The notes: a model not told the origin generated them from the letters alone. DNA of 64,000 nucleotides from Klebsiella terrigena (GCF_006539725.1 NZ_BJNO01000004.1:248001-312000), one strand, 5' to 3'. Positions 25,884 through 34,874 are shown, counted from the first letter of the stretch. Program-made: numbers and translations.

Positions 25884-26212
25884 TGAGTCATTCTACCGAT
25901 CATAACGGCGCTTCTCACGGCAGCGTTAAGAGCTACATGACAGGGTTTATCCTGTCGATCATTCTGACGGTCATTCCGTTTGCTATGGTGATGAGTGGCT
26001 CCGCATCGCATGCGGCTATTCTGGGAACTATCCTGGTCACTGCTGTTGTGCAGATCGTGGTACACCTGGTGTACTTCCTGCACATGAACAGCAAATCTGA
26101 CGAAGGTTGGAACCTGACCGCGTTTATCTTCACCGTAATCATCATTGCTATCGTTGTTATCGGCTCCATCTGGATTATGTGGAACCTGAACTACAACATG
26201 ATGATGCACTAA
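25883..26212 (+). CDS. cyoD: CyoD, cytochrome bo3 subunit IV
   Basis: 109 residues with three predicted membrane helices and a polar N-terminus ([13 protein letters not shown]). The frame is open upstream inside cyoC, but the ATG in the TAATG junction is the family start. The subunit assists CuB incorporation and assembly of the bo3 oxidase. Confidence 0.97.
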
Positions 26213-26223
26213 GAGCGGCGAGT

Positions 26224-27111
26224 ATGTTTAAGCAATACCTGCAAGTAACGAAACCTGGCATCATTTTCGGCAACCTGATCTCGGTGATCGGCGGTTTCCT
26301 GCTGGCCTCTAAGGGCCACATCGACTATCCGCTGTTCGCCTGGACGCTCCTTGGCGTGTCCCTGGTGGTCGCCTCGGGTTGTGTATTCAACAACTACATC
26401 GACCGTGATATCGATCGCAAGATGGAACGGACGAAAAACCGGGTGCTGGTCAAAGGGCTGATCTCGCCAGAAGCTTCGCTGGTATACGCCACCTTGCTGG
26501 GTATTGCTGGCTTCATGCTCCTGTGGTTTGGCGCTAATCCCCTGGCCTGCTGGCTGGGGGTGATGGGGTTCGTGGTTTATGTCGGCGTCTACAGCCTGTA
26601 CATGAAGCGCCACTCCGTTTACGGCACGCTGATTGGTTCTCTCTCCGGCGCTGCGCCGCCGGTGATTGGCTACTGTGCGGTTACCGGTAATTTCGATAGC
26701 GGTGCCGCCATTCTGCTGGCTATCTTTAGCCTGTGGCAGATGCCTCACTCCTATGCCATCGCGATTTTCCGCTTCAAGGATTATCAGGCGGCAAATATTC
26801 CGGTTCTGCCGGTAGTGAAAGGTATCTCGGTTGCCAAGAACCATATCACCGTCTACATCATTGCTTTCGCCGTCGCGACGCTGATGCTCTCTCTGGGTGG
26901 CTACGCCGGGTATAAATACCTGGTCGTGGCGGCCGCGGTGAGCGTCTGGTGGCTGGGTATGGCGCTGCGCGGTTACAAAGTGGCCGATGATAAAGTCTGG
27001 GCGCGCAAGCTGTTCGTCTTTTCCATCGTCGCCATTACCGCGCTGTCGGTGATGATGTCCGTCGACTTTATGGTGCCAAACTCGCACAATCTGCTGGCCT
27101 ACGTCGGATAA
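26224..27111 (+). CDS. cyoE: CyoE, protoheme IX farnesyltransferase (heme O synthase)
   Basis: 295 residues, a UbiA-superfamily prenyltransferase with about nine helices. The Asp-rich motif [15 protein letters not shown] binds the Mg-farnesyl diphosphate, and a second conserved loop is [11 protein letters not shown]. It makes heme O for CyoB. The longer open frame from 26107 lies inside cyoD and is rejected. Last gene of the operon, 11 bases after cyoD, followed by a strong terminator. Confidence 0.97.
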   Translation: MFKQYLQVTKPGIIFGNLISVIGGFLLASKGHIDYPLFAWTLLGVSLVVASGCVFNNYIDRDIDRKMERTKNRVLVKGLISPEASLVYATLLGIAGFMLLWFGANPLACWLGVMGFVVYVGVYSLYMKRHSVYGTLIGSLSGAAPPVIGYCAVTGNFDSGAAILLAIFSLWQMPHSYAIAIFRFKDYQAANIPVLPVVKGISVAKNHITVYIIAFAVATLMLSLGGYAGYKYLVVAAAVSVWWLGMALRGYKVADDKVWARKLFVFSIVAITALSVMMSVDFMVPNSHNLLAYVG

Positions 27112-27127
27112 GATTGGCTCTGTGACA

Positions 27128-27153
27128 AACCCCGCTTCGGCGGGGTTTTTTAT
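27128..27153 (+). terminator. Rho-independent terminator of cyoABCDE
   Basis: AACCCCGC/GCGGGGTT with a UUCG-type tetraloop, then TTTTTATTT, 16 bases past the cyoE stop. Confidence 0.95.
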
Positions 27154-27161
27154 TTGTCCCG

Positions 27162-27920
27162 CTAGCTAATCAGCATCGCCTGCGCGCTGTAGAGTAAATC
27201 AAGATGATCGCGGCACAGGGCATCAAGCGAGGTCCGCGACAGATGACTGGTCAAGCTCAGCGCCCCCCAGTACACCCCTTCCCTGTCCGCCAGCGGCACT
27301 GCCAGCACTAGCATCCCAATTTCAAACTCCTGCTCAATCGCGGCGTATCCCTGCCGACGGATCTGGGCAATCTTTTCCATTAGCGGTGCAATATCGGTCA
27401 CCGTATAAGGGGTGCGCTGTTCGCGCCTGATGCGCTGCAGGACCGCTTCGCACTCAGCCTCAGCCAACGATGCCAGCCACAGACGTCCGCCGGCTGTGCA
27501 GTAAATCGGTACCCTCTCACCCAGCCGAACCGAAGTGGAGTTAAACGGCGTATGTTTGCTGCGGGCGATATAAACCAGCTCGTCATCATCAATCACCCCA
27601 ACCGAGGCATGCTCCTCCGTGCGGCTGGCAATGTACTCAACAATCGGCCGCACCATCCGCGGGAACTGGGCTGAATCAACATAGGCCTGCCCCAGGCGCA
27701 GCGCTTTTGGCGTCAGCCAGTAGTAGCGTCCGTCGGTCTGCAGGTAGCGCTCATGCAGCAGGGTGAGAAAGAACCGCCGCGCCGCGCTTTGCGTCAGCCC
27801 GCTCATTTTTGCCGCCTGCGGGACGGAGAGACGGGGATACTCTCTTGAAAAAAGCTGGATCAGCGCCAGCCCTTTTTGCAGTCCGACGATCAAATCGCGT
27901 GGATGTATTTGGTTTTGCAT
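27162..27920 (-). CDS. IclR-family regulator of the PcaU/PobR type
   Basis: 252 residues. N-terminal winged helix (about 25-75: SVPQAAKMSGLTQSAARRFF) and a C-terminal IclR effector domain (about 85-250: GERVPIYCTAGGRLWLA). The beginning GLQKGLALIQLF and this effector segment resemble PcaR/PcaU/PobR, regulators of protocatechuate, hydroxybenzoate and quinate genes. It diverges from the AroE-like operon; the gap contains an operator-like palindrome plus direct repeat (27957-27985), consistent with control of that operon and of itself. The effector cannot be named from sequence. Confidence 0.82.
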   Translation of the reverse strand: MQNQIHPRDLIVGLQKGLALIQLFSREYPRLSVPQAAKMSGLTQSAARRFFLTLLHERYLQTDGRYYWLTPKALRLGQAYVDSAQFPRMVRPIVEYIASRTEEHASVGVIDDDELVYIARSKHTPFNSTSVRLGERVPIYCTAGGRLWLASLAEAECEAVLQRIRREQRTPYTVTDIAPLMEKIAQIRRQGYAAIEQEFEIGMLVLAVPLADREGVYWGALSLTSHLSRTSLDALCRDHLDLLYSAQAMLIS

Positions 27921-27956
27921 AGTTGTTCACACTTTTGCAACAAGACACTCAGTTTA

Positions 27957-27985
27957 GTGCGATTATCGCAGTGATGGTGCGATTA
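27957..27985. promoter_or_regulatory. PcaU/PobR-type operator: palindrome plus 20-bp-spaced direct repeat
   Basis: TGCGATTATCGCA (27958-27970) is a perfect 13-base palindrome around a central T. A second TGCGATTA begins at 27978, exactly 20 bases after the first. Three half-sites, two as a palindrome and one as a direct repeat two helical turns away, are the layout described for PcaU and PobR, and the palindrome resembles the PcaR site GTTCGATAATCGCAC. It lies 37 bases before the regulator start and 88 before the operon start. Confidence 0.75.
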
Positions 27986-28072
27986 ACAACCAACATGTCC
28001 GAATTCTGCGTTGCCGCTCCCAGCGTCCACTGAAATACTTTCACAACATTCATTTAACAAGTGAGGTTTGAA

Positions 28073-28894
28073 ATGGTCAGTGGATTCACTCAGGTTGTTG
28101 CCGTTATCGGCCACCCTATTACACAGGTTAAATCACCGGAGAATTTCAACCGTTACTTTGCCGGGCAGGGCCAGGACAGCGTGATGATCCCGGTTGATAT
28201 CGTGCCGGAGGCGGTGGCTGACTACCTGAACGCGTTACGTGGATGGCAGAATATGAGCGGCGTGCTGGTTACCGTTCCGCACAAGCAGCGCGTCGCCTCC
28301 CTGGTCGATGAGCTCACCCCGCGAGCGCGCCACCTCAACGCGGTAAACGTAGTGCGTAAGCTGCCGGACGGCCGCTTACAGGGCGATATGCTGGACGGCG
28401 TCGGCTTTCTGCTTGCCGCAAAAATGCGGGGATTTCAGGCCTGCGGAAAAAAAGCGCTGCTGTCAGGCTGCGGCGGCGTAGGGAGCGCCATCGCATGGGG
28501 CCTGTGCGAAGCGGGTATCAGCCACCTGACTCTCCACGACCAGAATTCGGCCACTCTGCAGCTGCTGCATAACCGCCTGGCCACTCGCTTTCCAGAGCTG
28601 CACCTCGCCACGCTGCCGGACACCCTTAACGGCTTTGATTTGCTGGTCAACGGCTCCCCCGCCGGAATGAGCGGCTTTGACGCGCTGCCGCTGCCGCAAA
28701 CCCTGCTGGATACGCTGGAGGCCACCACCTATGTCGCTGATGTCGTCACCGCGCCGGTGATGACTCCCCTGCTGACCTTCGCTCAAGCCCGGGGCTGCGT
28801 GGTGCAAACCGGGCCTGAAATGGCCTTAGCACAGATGAAGCTGATGGGGCAGTTCATTGGCGCCATCGCTCATGAAGAAGGGGCGGCCGCATGA
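28073..28894 (+). CDS. Shikimate/quinate dehydrogenase-like oxidoreductase (AroE paralogue)
   Basis: 273 residues of the AroE fold. The catalytic pair is conserved: K71 in VTVPHK and D108 in GDMLDGVG, with N92 in NAVN. The dinucleotide loop is SGCGGVGSA (131-139). Two changes from biosynthetic AroE stand out. The SxS motif that binds the shikimate carboxylate reads V19-K-S21, and the NADP-specifying NRT is replaced by an acidic residue (HDQ, D156), which predicts NAD+ use and a catabolic direction. The ATG at 28073 has GTGAGG upstream; the GTG at 28061 is part of that site. It overlaps the next gene by 4 bases (ATGA). Confidence 0.8.
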   Translation: MVSGFTQVVAVIGHPITQVKSPENFNRYFAGQGQDSVMIPVDIVPEAVADYLNALRGWQNMSGVLVTVPHKQRVASLVDELTPRARHLNAVNVVRKLPDGRLQGDMLDGVGFLLAAKMRGFQACGKKALLSGCGGVGSAIAWGLCEAGISHLTLHDQNSATLQLLHNRLATRFPELHLATLPDTLNGFDLLVNGSPAGMSGFDALPLPQTLLDTLEATTYVADVVTAPVMTPLLTFAQARGCVVQTGPEMALAQMKLMGQFIGAIAHEEGAAA

Positions 28895-30567
28895 AAAGCT
28901 GGGACGTTATTGTTATCGGCAGCGGCGCGGCAGGTTTTGCCGCAGCGGTGACGGCGTGCTGTAAAGGGCTCTCGGTGCTGATGCTGGAGAAAGCGCCTCA
29001 GTTTGGCGGCACCTCGGCTATTTCAGGCGGAGCCGTATGGATTAACGATAGCGATCAGGCGCGCCAGCAGGGAAAAAGCGGCCCGGAACAAACCATAAAA
29101 ACCTACCTGAAGACGATTATCGGCGAGCAGCACTACCGCCCGGAGATGGTGGATGCCTTCGTCAGCTCAGGGCGCGAAGCGCTGGCCTTTCTGGAAAAAG
29201 AGGGCGCGGTGAAATACAGCCTGCGCCCGCTCTCTCCCGACTATTACCCGGATGAGCCCGGCGCCGTTGACGTTGGCCGCGCGCTTGAGGTCGTCGAATA
29301 CGACGGCCGCAGGCTTGGCGACCGGTTTCGTGAACTGCGATCGCCTCCACCGGGGATGCTGCTATTCGGCGGCATGATGGTCAACCGCGTCGATATTCAG
29401 CATTTTCTCGATATGCGCCGCTCGCTACGCTCATTCACCCACTGCACAAAGCTGCTGCTGCGCTATGGCCGCGATCGCCTGAAATATCCTCGGGGAACCC
29501 GGCTGGCGATGGGCAATGCCTTAATTGCGCGGATGGCCACCCTCGCCTTTCGCAAGGGCATGAGCCTGCAGCTGAACGTCAACGTAACGTCGCTCATCGA
29601 AAGCAACGGTGAAGTCACCGGCGTCGAGATTGAGCATGCGGGCCAGAGAAGCGTACTCCATGCGCACCAGGGCGTGGTGCTGGCCGCCGGGGGATTTGCC
29701 GCCGGCCGACTGGCCGCACAATACCGGCCGAAAACGCGCCAGCACTACACCATGTCACCCGACGCCAATGACGGCGCGGCTTTTCGCCTGACGGCGCCCC
29801 TGAACGCCCGGCAGGGGGCCGATTTACCGTCAAACTTTTTCTGGGCGCCGGTCTCCGTCCTGCGTCATGCGGATGGCAGCGAAGAGCGTTTCCCGCACCT
29901 CGTCACCGACCGCGCCAAGCCCGGCGTCATTGCCGTTAACCAGCGCGCCGTGCGTTTCGTGAATGAATCTAACTCCTACCACCATTTCGCCAGCGCGATG
30001 CAAAGCCTGGAGGAAAATGCGCCCTGCTATCTGATTTGCGATGCGCTGGCCATGAAGCGCTATGGACTCGGGCTGGCGCGTCCCGCCCCGGTCAATAACG
30101 ACGCGCTGATAAAGGCCGGCTATCTGCATAAAGCGGATTCTCTTGCCCAGCTCGCGCAGGCGCTAGGGATCGATGGACAAACCCTGACCGCTACCGTCAG
30201 CCGATATAACCACGATGCCGCCAGCGGCAGCGATACGGAATTTGCCAGAGGGGGCAACAGCTATAACCGCGTAATGGGCGATCCCGGCCACCAGCCTAAC
30301 CCCTGTAACGCCCCGCTCACCGAGGCACCCTTTTACGCCATCACGCTCTATACCGGTGATTTGGGCACCTCACGCGGGCTGGTCACCACCGCCGATGCTC
30401 AGGTCATTAATCAACAAGGTCAGCCCATTAAAGGGCTGTATGCCGTAGGCAATGATATGGATTCACTGATGGCCGGGACCTACCCCGGCCCCGGAATCAC
30501 TCTCGGCCCGGCGCTCACCTTCGGCTATCTCTGCGCCACCCACATGGCGCAACAACCCGCACTTTAA
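28891..30567 (+). CDS. FAD-dependent dehydrogenase, KstD/fumarate reductase-like (first copy)
   Basis: 558 residues. N-terminal Rossmann FAD motif GSGAAG (10-15) with the acidic ribose residue in MLEK, then FGGTSAISGGAVW, typical of FAD_binding_2 flavoproteins. The C-terminus carries TYPGPGITLGPALTFGY. There Y531 and G535 keep the Y-x3-G spacing of 3-ketosteroid delta-1-dehydrogenases (Tyr487 and Gly491 of KstD), residues that polarise the ketone and act in catalysis. No signal peptide, so cytoplasmic. Likely an alpha,beta-desaturase of a cyclic ketone. Translationally coupled to the AroE-like gene. Confidence 0.78.
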   Translation: MKSWDVIVIGSGAAGFAAAVTACCKGLSVLMLEKAPQFGGTSAISGGAVWINDSDQARQQGKSGPEQTIKTYLKTIIGEQHYRPEMVDAFVSSGREALAFLEKEGAVKYSLRPLSPDYYPDEPGAVDVGRALEVVEYDGRRLGDRFRELRSPPPGMLLFGGMMVNRVDIQHFLDMRRSLRSFTHCTKLLLRYGRDRLKYPRGTRLAMGNALIARMATLAFRKGMSLQLNVNVTSLIESNGEVTGVEIEHAGQRSVLHAHQGVVLAAGGFAAGRLAAQYRPKTRQHYTMSPDANDGAAFRLTAPLNARQGADLPSNFFWAPVSVLRHADGSEERFPHLVTDRAKPGVIAVNQRAVRFVNESNSYHHFASAMQSLEENAPCYLICDALAMKRYGLGLARPAPVNNDALIKAGYLHKADSLAQLAQALGIDGQTLTATVSRYNHDAASGSDTEFARGGNSYNRVMGDPGHQPNPCNAPLTEAPFYAITLYTGDLGTSRGLVTTADAQVINQQGQPIKGLYAVGNDMDSLMAGTYPGPGITLGPALTFGYLCATHMAQQPAL

Positions 30568-30580
30568 TCAGGAGAATGTC

Positions 30581-30901
30581 ATGATCTACGAAAAACGTAC
30601 CTACACCATCAACCCATTAAAAATGGCCGACTGGCTGGCGCTCTATAAAAGCGATGCCTACGCCGTACAAACCGAACATCTCGGCAAGTTGATTGGTTTC
30701 TTCTTTACCGAGATTGGCGTCGTTAATCAGGTGGTTCATATCTGGGCTTATGAAAGTCTTGACGATCGCCTGGTGCGCCGCGCGCGCATGGCGCAGGACG
30801 AACGCTGGCTCACCTTCTCTCGCAAAAACCGCGAGCTGGCGGCCGTCGAGCGCCTGGAGTCCGTTCTGCTGCGCCCTACCGATTTTTCACCGCTGCAATA
30901 A
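30581..30901 (+). CDS. NIPSNAP-family small protein
   Basis: 106 residues of the NIPSNAP ferredoxin-like alpha/beta-barrel fold: YEKRTYTINPLKMADWLALY at the start and VVHIWAYESLDDR in the middle are characteristic. Members often sit in catabolic operons as small enzymes or accessory proteins, and most have no proven reaction. AGGAG precedes the ATG. It is sandwiched between the two flavoproteins (13 bases after the first, 10 before the second), which suggests it acts with them. Confidence 0.75.
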   Translation: MIYEKRTYTINPLKMADWLALYKSDAYAVQTEHLGKLIGFFFTEIGVVNQVVHIWAYESLDDRLVRRARMAQDERWLTFSRKNRELAAVERLESVLLRPTDFSPLQ

Positions 30902-30911
30902 GGAGTCATAG

Positions 30912-32615
30912 ATGAGCAGGCATGTGAAAGTAGATGTGCTGATTGTCGGTTCCGGTGCGGCGGGTCTCTCAGCCGCCGTCACCGCCGCCCTCAACGGTGC
31001 CAGCGTGCTGGTGGCGGAAAAAGAGTCGGTGATTGGCGGCACCAGCGCGTGGTCCGGCGGCTGGCTGTGGATCCCCCGCAATCCGCTGGCCCGCGAGGAG
31101 GGCATCGAAGAGGACGCCAGCGTGCCGCTCACCTATCTTCAACACGAAATGGCGGGGCAACCCGCCGATGCCCGCCTGCTCACTTTTCTGCGCTACGGCC
31201 CGGAAATGATCGATTTCTTTCGCCACAACACGGTAGTGCAGTTTATTTCCGGCAGCCGGATGCCTGATTTTCACGACTCGCCAGGCTACGCGCAGGGCGG
31301 ACGTTCCGTCACCGCCCAGCCGTTTGATGGCCGCCTGCTTGGTGACTGGCTGCATCGACTGAGGCCGCCGCTCGAGACAATCAGCCTTGCGGGAATGGGG
31401 ATCGCTGGCGGCGCCGACATGGCGCATTTCTTTAACGCCACGCGCTCTCCGCGTTCTGCGCTGTATGCCACACGGCGCCTGCTGCGCCACGTCTGGCAGC
31501 GCTTACGCCACGGTCGCGGACGGCATCTGGTCAACGGTAACGCGCTGGTGGCGCGCCTGCTGCGCGCGGCTCTGGATGCCGGCGCTAACTTCCAGCTGAA
31601 TGCGCCGGTAGAACGCCTCTTAACGTCAGCAGCCGGCGTGACCGGCGCGGTATTACGCAGCGATGAGGGTCAGGTTCAGGTCAGCGCCAATGCGGTTATT
31701 CTCGCCTGCGGCGGCTTCCCCCACGATAAGCAGCGCCTGGCTCAGCATGTCGCCCACGCGGCAAGCGGCTACGGCCACTTCTCGGCCGCCCCGCCGGGCA
31801 ATGAAGGGGATGGGATCCGCCTGGGAGAGTCGGTCGGCGGCCAGTTTGACGACTCGCTCAGACACGCGATGGCCTGGGCGCCGGTTTCCCGCGTCACCCT
31901 CGCCAGCGGCCTGCAGCTGCCGTTCCCGCACCTGGTTGAACGTGCTAAGCCGGGGTTTGTCGCCGTACTGCCCAACGGCAGGCGCTTCACCAACGAAGCT
32001 GACTCCTATCACGACTTTATTACCGCCCTGCTGGAAGCCACGCCGCCTGGAGAAACTCCGCAGGCGTGGCTGCTTGCCGACAGCCTGGCGCTGCGCCGCT
32101 ATGGACTAGGCCAGGCTCGTCCGGCCCCTTTCTCAGCCAGGGCATGGCTGCGCACCGGCTACCTGCAGTCAGGCGAGACGCTGGAGGCGCTGGCAGAAAA
32201 ATGCGCTATCGATAGCGCCCAGTTGAAGGAGACCATCAGCCGCTTTAATACCTTCGCCGCCTGCGGCAGGGACGATGAATTCCAGCGCGGAGCCTCGGCC
32301 TATAACCAGGCCCAGGGCGACGCTGCCAATCCTCACCACCCGACCTTAGGCGCGCTGAGCCGCCCCCCTTTCTATGCGGTTCGCATCCTGCCGGGTTCGC
32401 TCGGATCCTTTAGCGGCTTGAAGACCGATGAACAGGCTCGCGTGCTGGACGCACAGCAGCAGCCCATCGCCGGCCTGTACGCCATCGGTAACGATATGTC
32501 GAGCGTGATGCGGGGATACTATCCCAGCGGCGGTATTACGCTCGGTCCGGCGATGACCTTTGGTTATCTTGTGGGTAAACATTTGACAGAAAATATAGAT
32601 AAAACAATGAAGTAA
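30912..32615 (+). CDS. FAD-dependent dehydrogenase, KstD-like (second copy)
   Basis: 567 residues, a clear paralogue of the flavoprotein at 28891. FAD motif GSGAAG, then IGGTSAWSGGWLW, with C-terminal YYPSGGITLGPAMTFGY. Y537 and G541 again keep the KstD Y-x3-G arrangement. Ribosome site AAGGAG. Two desaturases side by side suggest two successive dehydrogenations of one ring. A comparable pair (ChcC1/ChcC2) aromatises 4-oxocyclohexanecarboxylate in cyclohexanecarboxylate-degrading actinobacteria; that analogy is inference. Confidence 0.78.
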   Translation: MSRHVKVDVLIVGSGAAGLSAAVTAALNGASVLVAEKESVIGGTSAWSGGWLWIPRNPLAREEGIEEDASVPLTYLQHEMAGQPADARLLTFLRYGPEMIDFFRHNTVVQFISGSRMPDFHDSPGYAQGGRSVTAQPFDGRLLGDWLHRLRPPLETISLAGMGIAGGADMAHFFNATRSPRSALYATRRLLRHVWQRLRHGRGRHLVNGNALVARLLRAALDAGANFQLNAPVERLLTSAAGVTGAVLRSDEGQVQVSANAVILACGGFPHDKQRLAQHVAHAASGYGHFSAAPPGNEGDGIRLGESVGGQFDDSLRHAMAWAPVSRVTLASGLQLPFPHLVERAKPGFVAVLPNGRRFTNEADSYHDFITALLEATPPGETPQAWLLADSLALRRYGLGQARPAPFSARAWLRTGYLQSGETLEALAEKCAIDSAQLKETISRFNTFAACGRDDEFQRGASAYNQAQGDAANPHHPTLGALSRPPFYAVRILPGSLGSFSGLKTDEQARVLDAQQQPIAGLYAIGNDMSSVMRGYYPSGGITLGPAMTFGYLVGKHLTENIDKTMK

Positions 32616-32680
32616 ATTAAACCTTACCCGGGAAGGTCGTCTACATAACTACAACCGCCTGCCACTGTACTGGAGTCTTT

Positions 32681-33499
32681 ATGAACATGCGTACCCTGTC
32701 ACTCGCCGCCCTGACCGTGCTGGATGTTTCGCCGCCGGAACAGGTGCGGATTGCCGCTCAAACCGGCTTTACTCACGTCGGACTGCGGCTACTTCCCGCC
32801 ACGCCATCCGACCCAAACTACGACATGCTCGGCGATACCGCCACCGTTCGCGAAACCTTAGCCGCGCTGCGCGATACCGGTATTCATGTTTCCGATGTTG
32901 AAATTGTTCGCCTGACGCCAGACTTTGCTCTGGATGCGCAGCTGCATCTGTTTATGCAGACCGCCGAGCGCCTTGGGGCAAAACAGGTGCTGGTCGCCGG
33001 CAACGATAGCCATCTGAACCGCAGCGCGGAGAGCCTCGCGGCGCTGGCGCAGGCGGGTAAAGAGTATGGCTTAACGATGAATCTCGAACCCATGCCCTGG
33101 ACCTGCCTGCGTACTATTGCCGACGCCCGCAGCGTGATTGACGCCAGCGGCAGATCGGATGTGGGTATTCTGATCGACGCCATCCATTTCTGGCGAGCAG
33201 GCGAATCGCTCGAGACGCTCTCCAGCCTTCCGCACCATTACCTGAACTATATGCAGCTGTGTGACGCTCCGGCAGCACTCCCGAACAATGAGCAGGAGCT
33301 TATCCATCAGGCCCGCGCCGCGCGTAACGTTCCCGGCGAGGGCGGCCTCGATCTATCGGGTCTGATGGCCGCCCTTCCCGCGACGCTCGCCGTCTCGCTC
33401 GAGGTGCCGTTAAGCGGTGAGCGGGGCGCCTTACCCGCACTTGAGCGCGCGCAGCTGCTGTTCAATGCCGCGCAGTCCTATCTGCAGCCATCCGTCTGA
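32681..33499 (+). CDS. Sugar phosphate isomerase/epimerase-like TIM-barrel enzyme
   Basis: 272 residues, xylose-isomerase-like TIM barrel (AP_endonuc_2 superfamily). Candidate metal ligands are E in NLEPMPW, D and H in LIDAIHFW, and E in SLEVPL. The superfamily includes isomerases, epimerases and 3-dehydroshikimate dehydratases (AsbF/QuiC type). The latter would fit the AroE-like and aromatic-permease neighbours, but the sequence does not prove it. TGGAG precedes the ATG. The next gene starts 10 bases after its stop. Confidence 0.75.
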   Translation: MNMRTLSLAALTVLDVSPPEQVRIAAQTGFTHVGLRLLPATPSDPNYDMLGDTATVRETLAALRDTGIHVSDVEIVRLTPDFALDAQLHLFMQTAERLGAKQVLVAGNDSHLNRSAESLAALAQAGKEYGLTMNLEPMPWTCLRTIADARSVIDASGRSDVGILIDAIHFWRAGESLETLSSLPHHYLNYMQLCDAPAALPNNEQELIHQARAARNVPGEGGLDLSGLMAALPATLAVSLEVPLSGERGALPALERAQLLFNAAQSYLQPSV

Positions 33500-33509
33500 G
33501 GGACGCGCT

Positions 33510-34874
33510 ATGACACAGACTCAACGCCTGGATGTCAGAGAGTTAATTAACCATAACCCCTTAAGCCGCTATCAGAAGCTGGTGGTTTTCTTAGGTTTCT
33601 GCGTGATCGCGCTGGATGGTTTTGATATCGCGATTATGGGTTTTATCGCCCCTACCTTGAAGCAGGAGTGGGGAGTCACCAACCATGAGCTCGGCTTTGT
33701 CATTAGCGCCGCGCTGATTGGCCTGGCGCTGGGCGCTATTTTTTCCGGCCCGCTTGCCGACTGGCTGGGGCGGAAAAAAATCATCGTTAACAGCGTCTTC
33801 TTCTTTGGCTTCTGGACCATCGCTACCGCATTTTCGCAAAATATCGATCAGATGATCTTCTTCCGCTTTATGACCGGGCTCGGGCTGGGGGCTGCGATGC
33901 CGAATATGGGTACTCTGGTCTCAGAATATGCGCCGGAGCGGCGGCGATCGTTCATTATTACGATTATCTTTTGCGGCTTCACCTTCGGCGCGGCGGCAGG
34001 AGGATTTTCCGCCTCGTGGTTGATTCCACGCTTTGGCTGGCACTCCTTAATGGCCTTAGGCGGCGTGCTGCCTATTTTGTTTGCGCCGGTGCTTATCTGG
34101 AAGCTGCCTGAATCGGTGCGTTTTCTGGTGATTAAGGGCGCTCCGGCCGCGCGGGTCCGCACGATTTTGCGGCGGCTTTATCCCGGGCAAATCGCCGATG
34201 ACGCGGAGTTTACCCTGCCAGCGCAGCCCGTCAGCGGCAGCGCAATGCGCATCGTGCTCTCCCGCCGGTATCGCTTCGGCTCGCTGATGCTGTGGCTGGT
34301 CTATTTTATGGGACTTTTTCTGGTCTATCTGCTGGGTAGCTGGCTGCCGACGCTGGTTAAAGAGGTCGGCATGACGGTAAGCCAGGCGGCAATAATGACC
34401 GCTATCTATCAGGCCGGTGGGACCCTCGGTTCGCTGTTTGCCGGCTGGCTGATGGACCGCATTAATCCGCACCGTGCGCTGGCGGTTATTTTTGCCGTTG
34501 GCGGATTGTTTACCATGGCAATGGGCTATGCCGCGGCCAGCTTTACTCTTCTGTGCCTGCTGGCCTTTATTAGCGGGGCCTGTCTGAACGGCGGCAATAC
34601 CGGAATGAACGCGCTCTCTGCGCGTTTTTATCCGACCCAGGCGCGGGCCACCGGCTCCAGCTGGATGCACGGCATCGGCCGCGTCGGGGCTATTATCAGC
34701 GCCTTTGCCGGTGCCGAAATGATGGCGCTAAACCTCAGCTTTGAAAGCGTCTTTTTGATCCTCGGTATTCCGGCGGCCCTGACCGTGGCTGGACTGATTG
34801 CCAAAGAGCTGTTTGCCGATTCTCCCCACGCCGACGATAGCGCATCACCCGCCGCAGCCGGGAGCGCATCGTGA
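33510..34874 (+). CDS. MFS permease, aromatic acid:H+ symporter (AAHS) family
   Basis: 454 residues with about 12 membrane helices. The first helix LDGFDIAIMGFIAPTL contains the acidic DGFD motif diagnostic of AAHS permeases (PcaK, BenK, MhpT relatives), and the helix 2-3 loop is GPLADWLGRKK. The frame is open from 33417 inside the preceding gene, but homology and GAGGG at 33498-33502 support the ATG at 33510. It should import a (hydro)aromatic carboxylate, so the operon substrate is probably an acid. Confidence 0.85.
   Translation: MTQTQRLDVRELINHNPLSRYQKLVVFLGFCVIALDGFDIAIMGFIAPTLKQEWGVTNHELGFVISAALIGLALGAIFSGPLADWLGRKKIIVNSVFFFGFWTIATAFSQNIDQMIFFRFMTGLGLGAAMPNMGTLVSEYAPERRRSFIITIIFCGFTFGAAAGGFSASWLIPRFGWHSLMALGGVLPILFAPVLIWKLPESVRFLVIKGAPAARVRTILRRLYPGQIADDAEFTLPAQPVSGSAMRIVLSRRYRFGSLMLWLVYFMGLFLVYLLGSWLPTLVKEVGMTVSQAAIMTAIYQAGGTLGSLFAGWLMDRINPHRALAVIFAVGGLFTMAMGYAAASFTLLCLLAFISGACLNGGNTGMNALSARFYPTQARATGSSWMHGIGRVGAIISAFAGAEMMALNLSFESVFLILGIPAALTVAGLIAKELFADSPHADDSASPAAAGSAS

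Noticed and set aside
28073-28894. Calling this gene aroE
   Set aside because: Altered SxS and cofactor motifs plus catabolic context indicate a paralogue; the biosynthetic aroE normally lies elsewhere.
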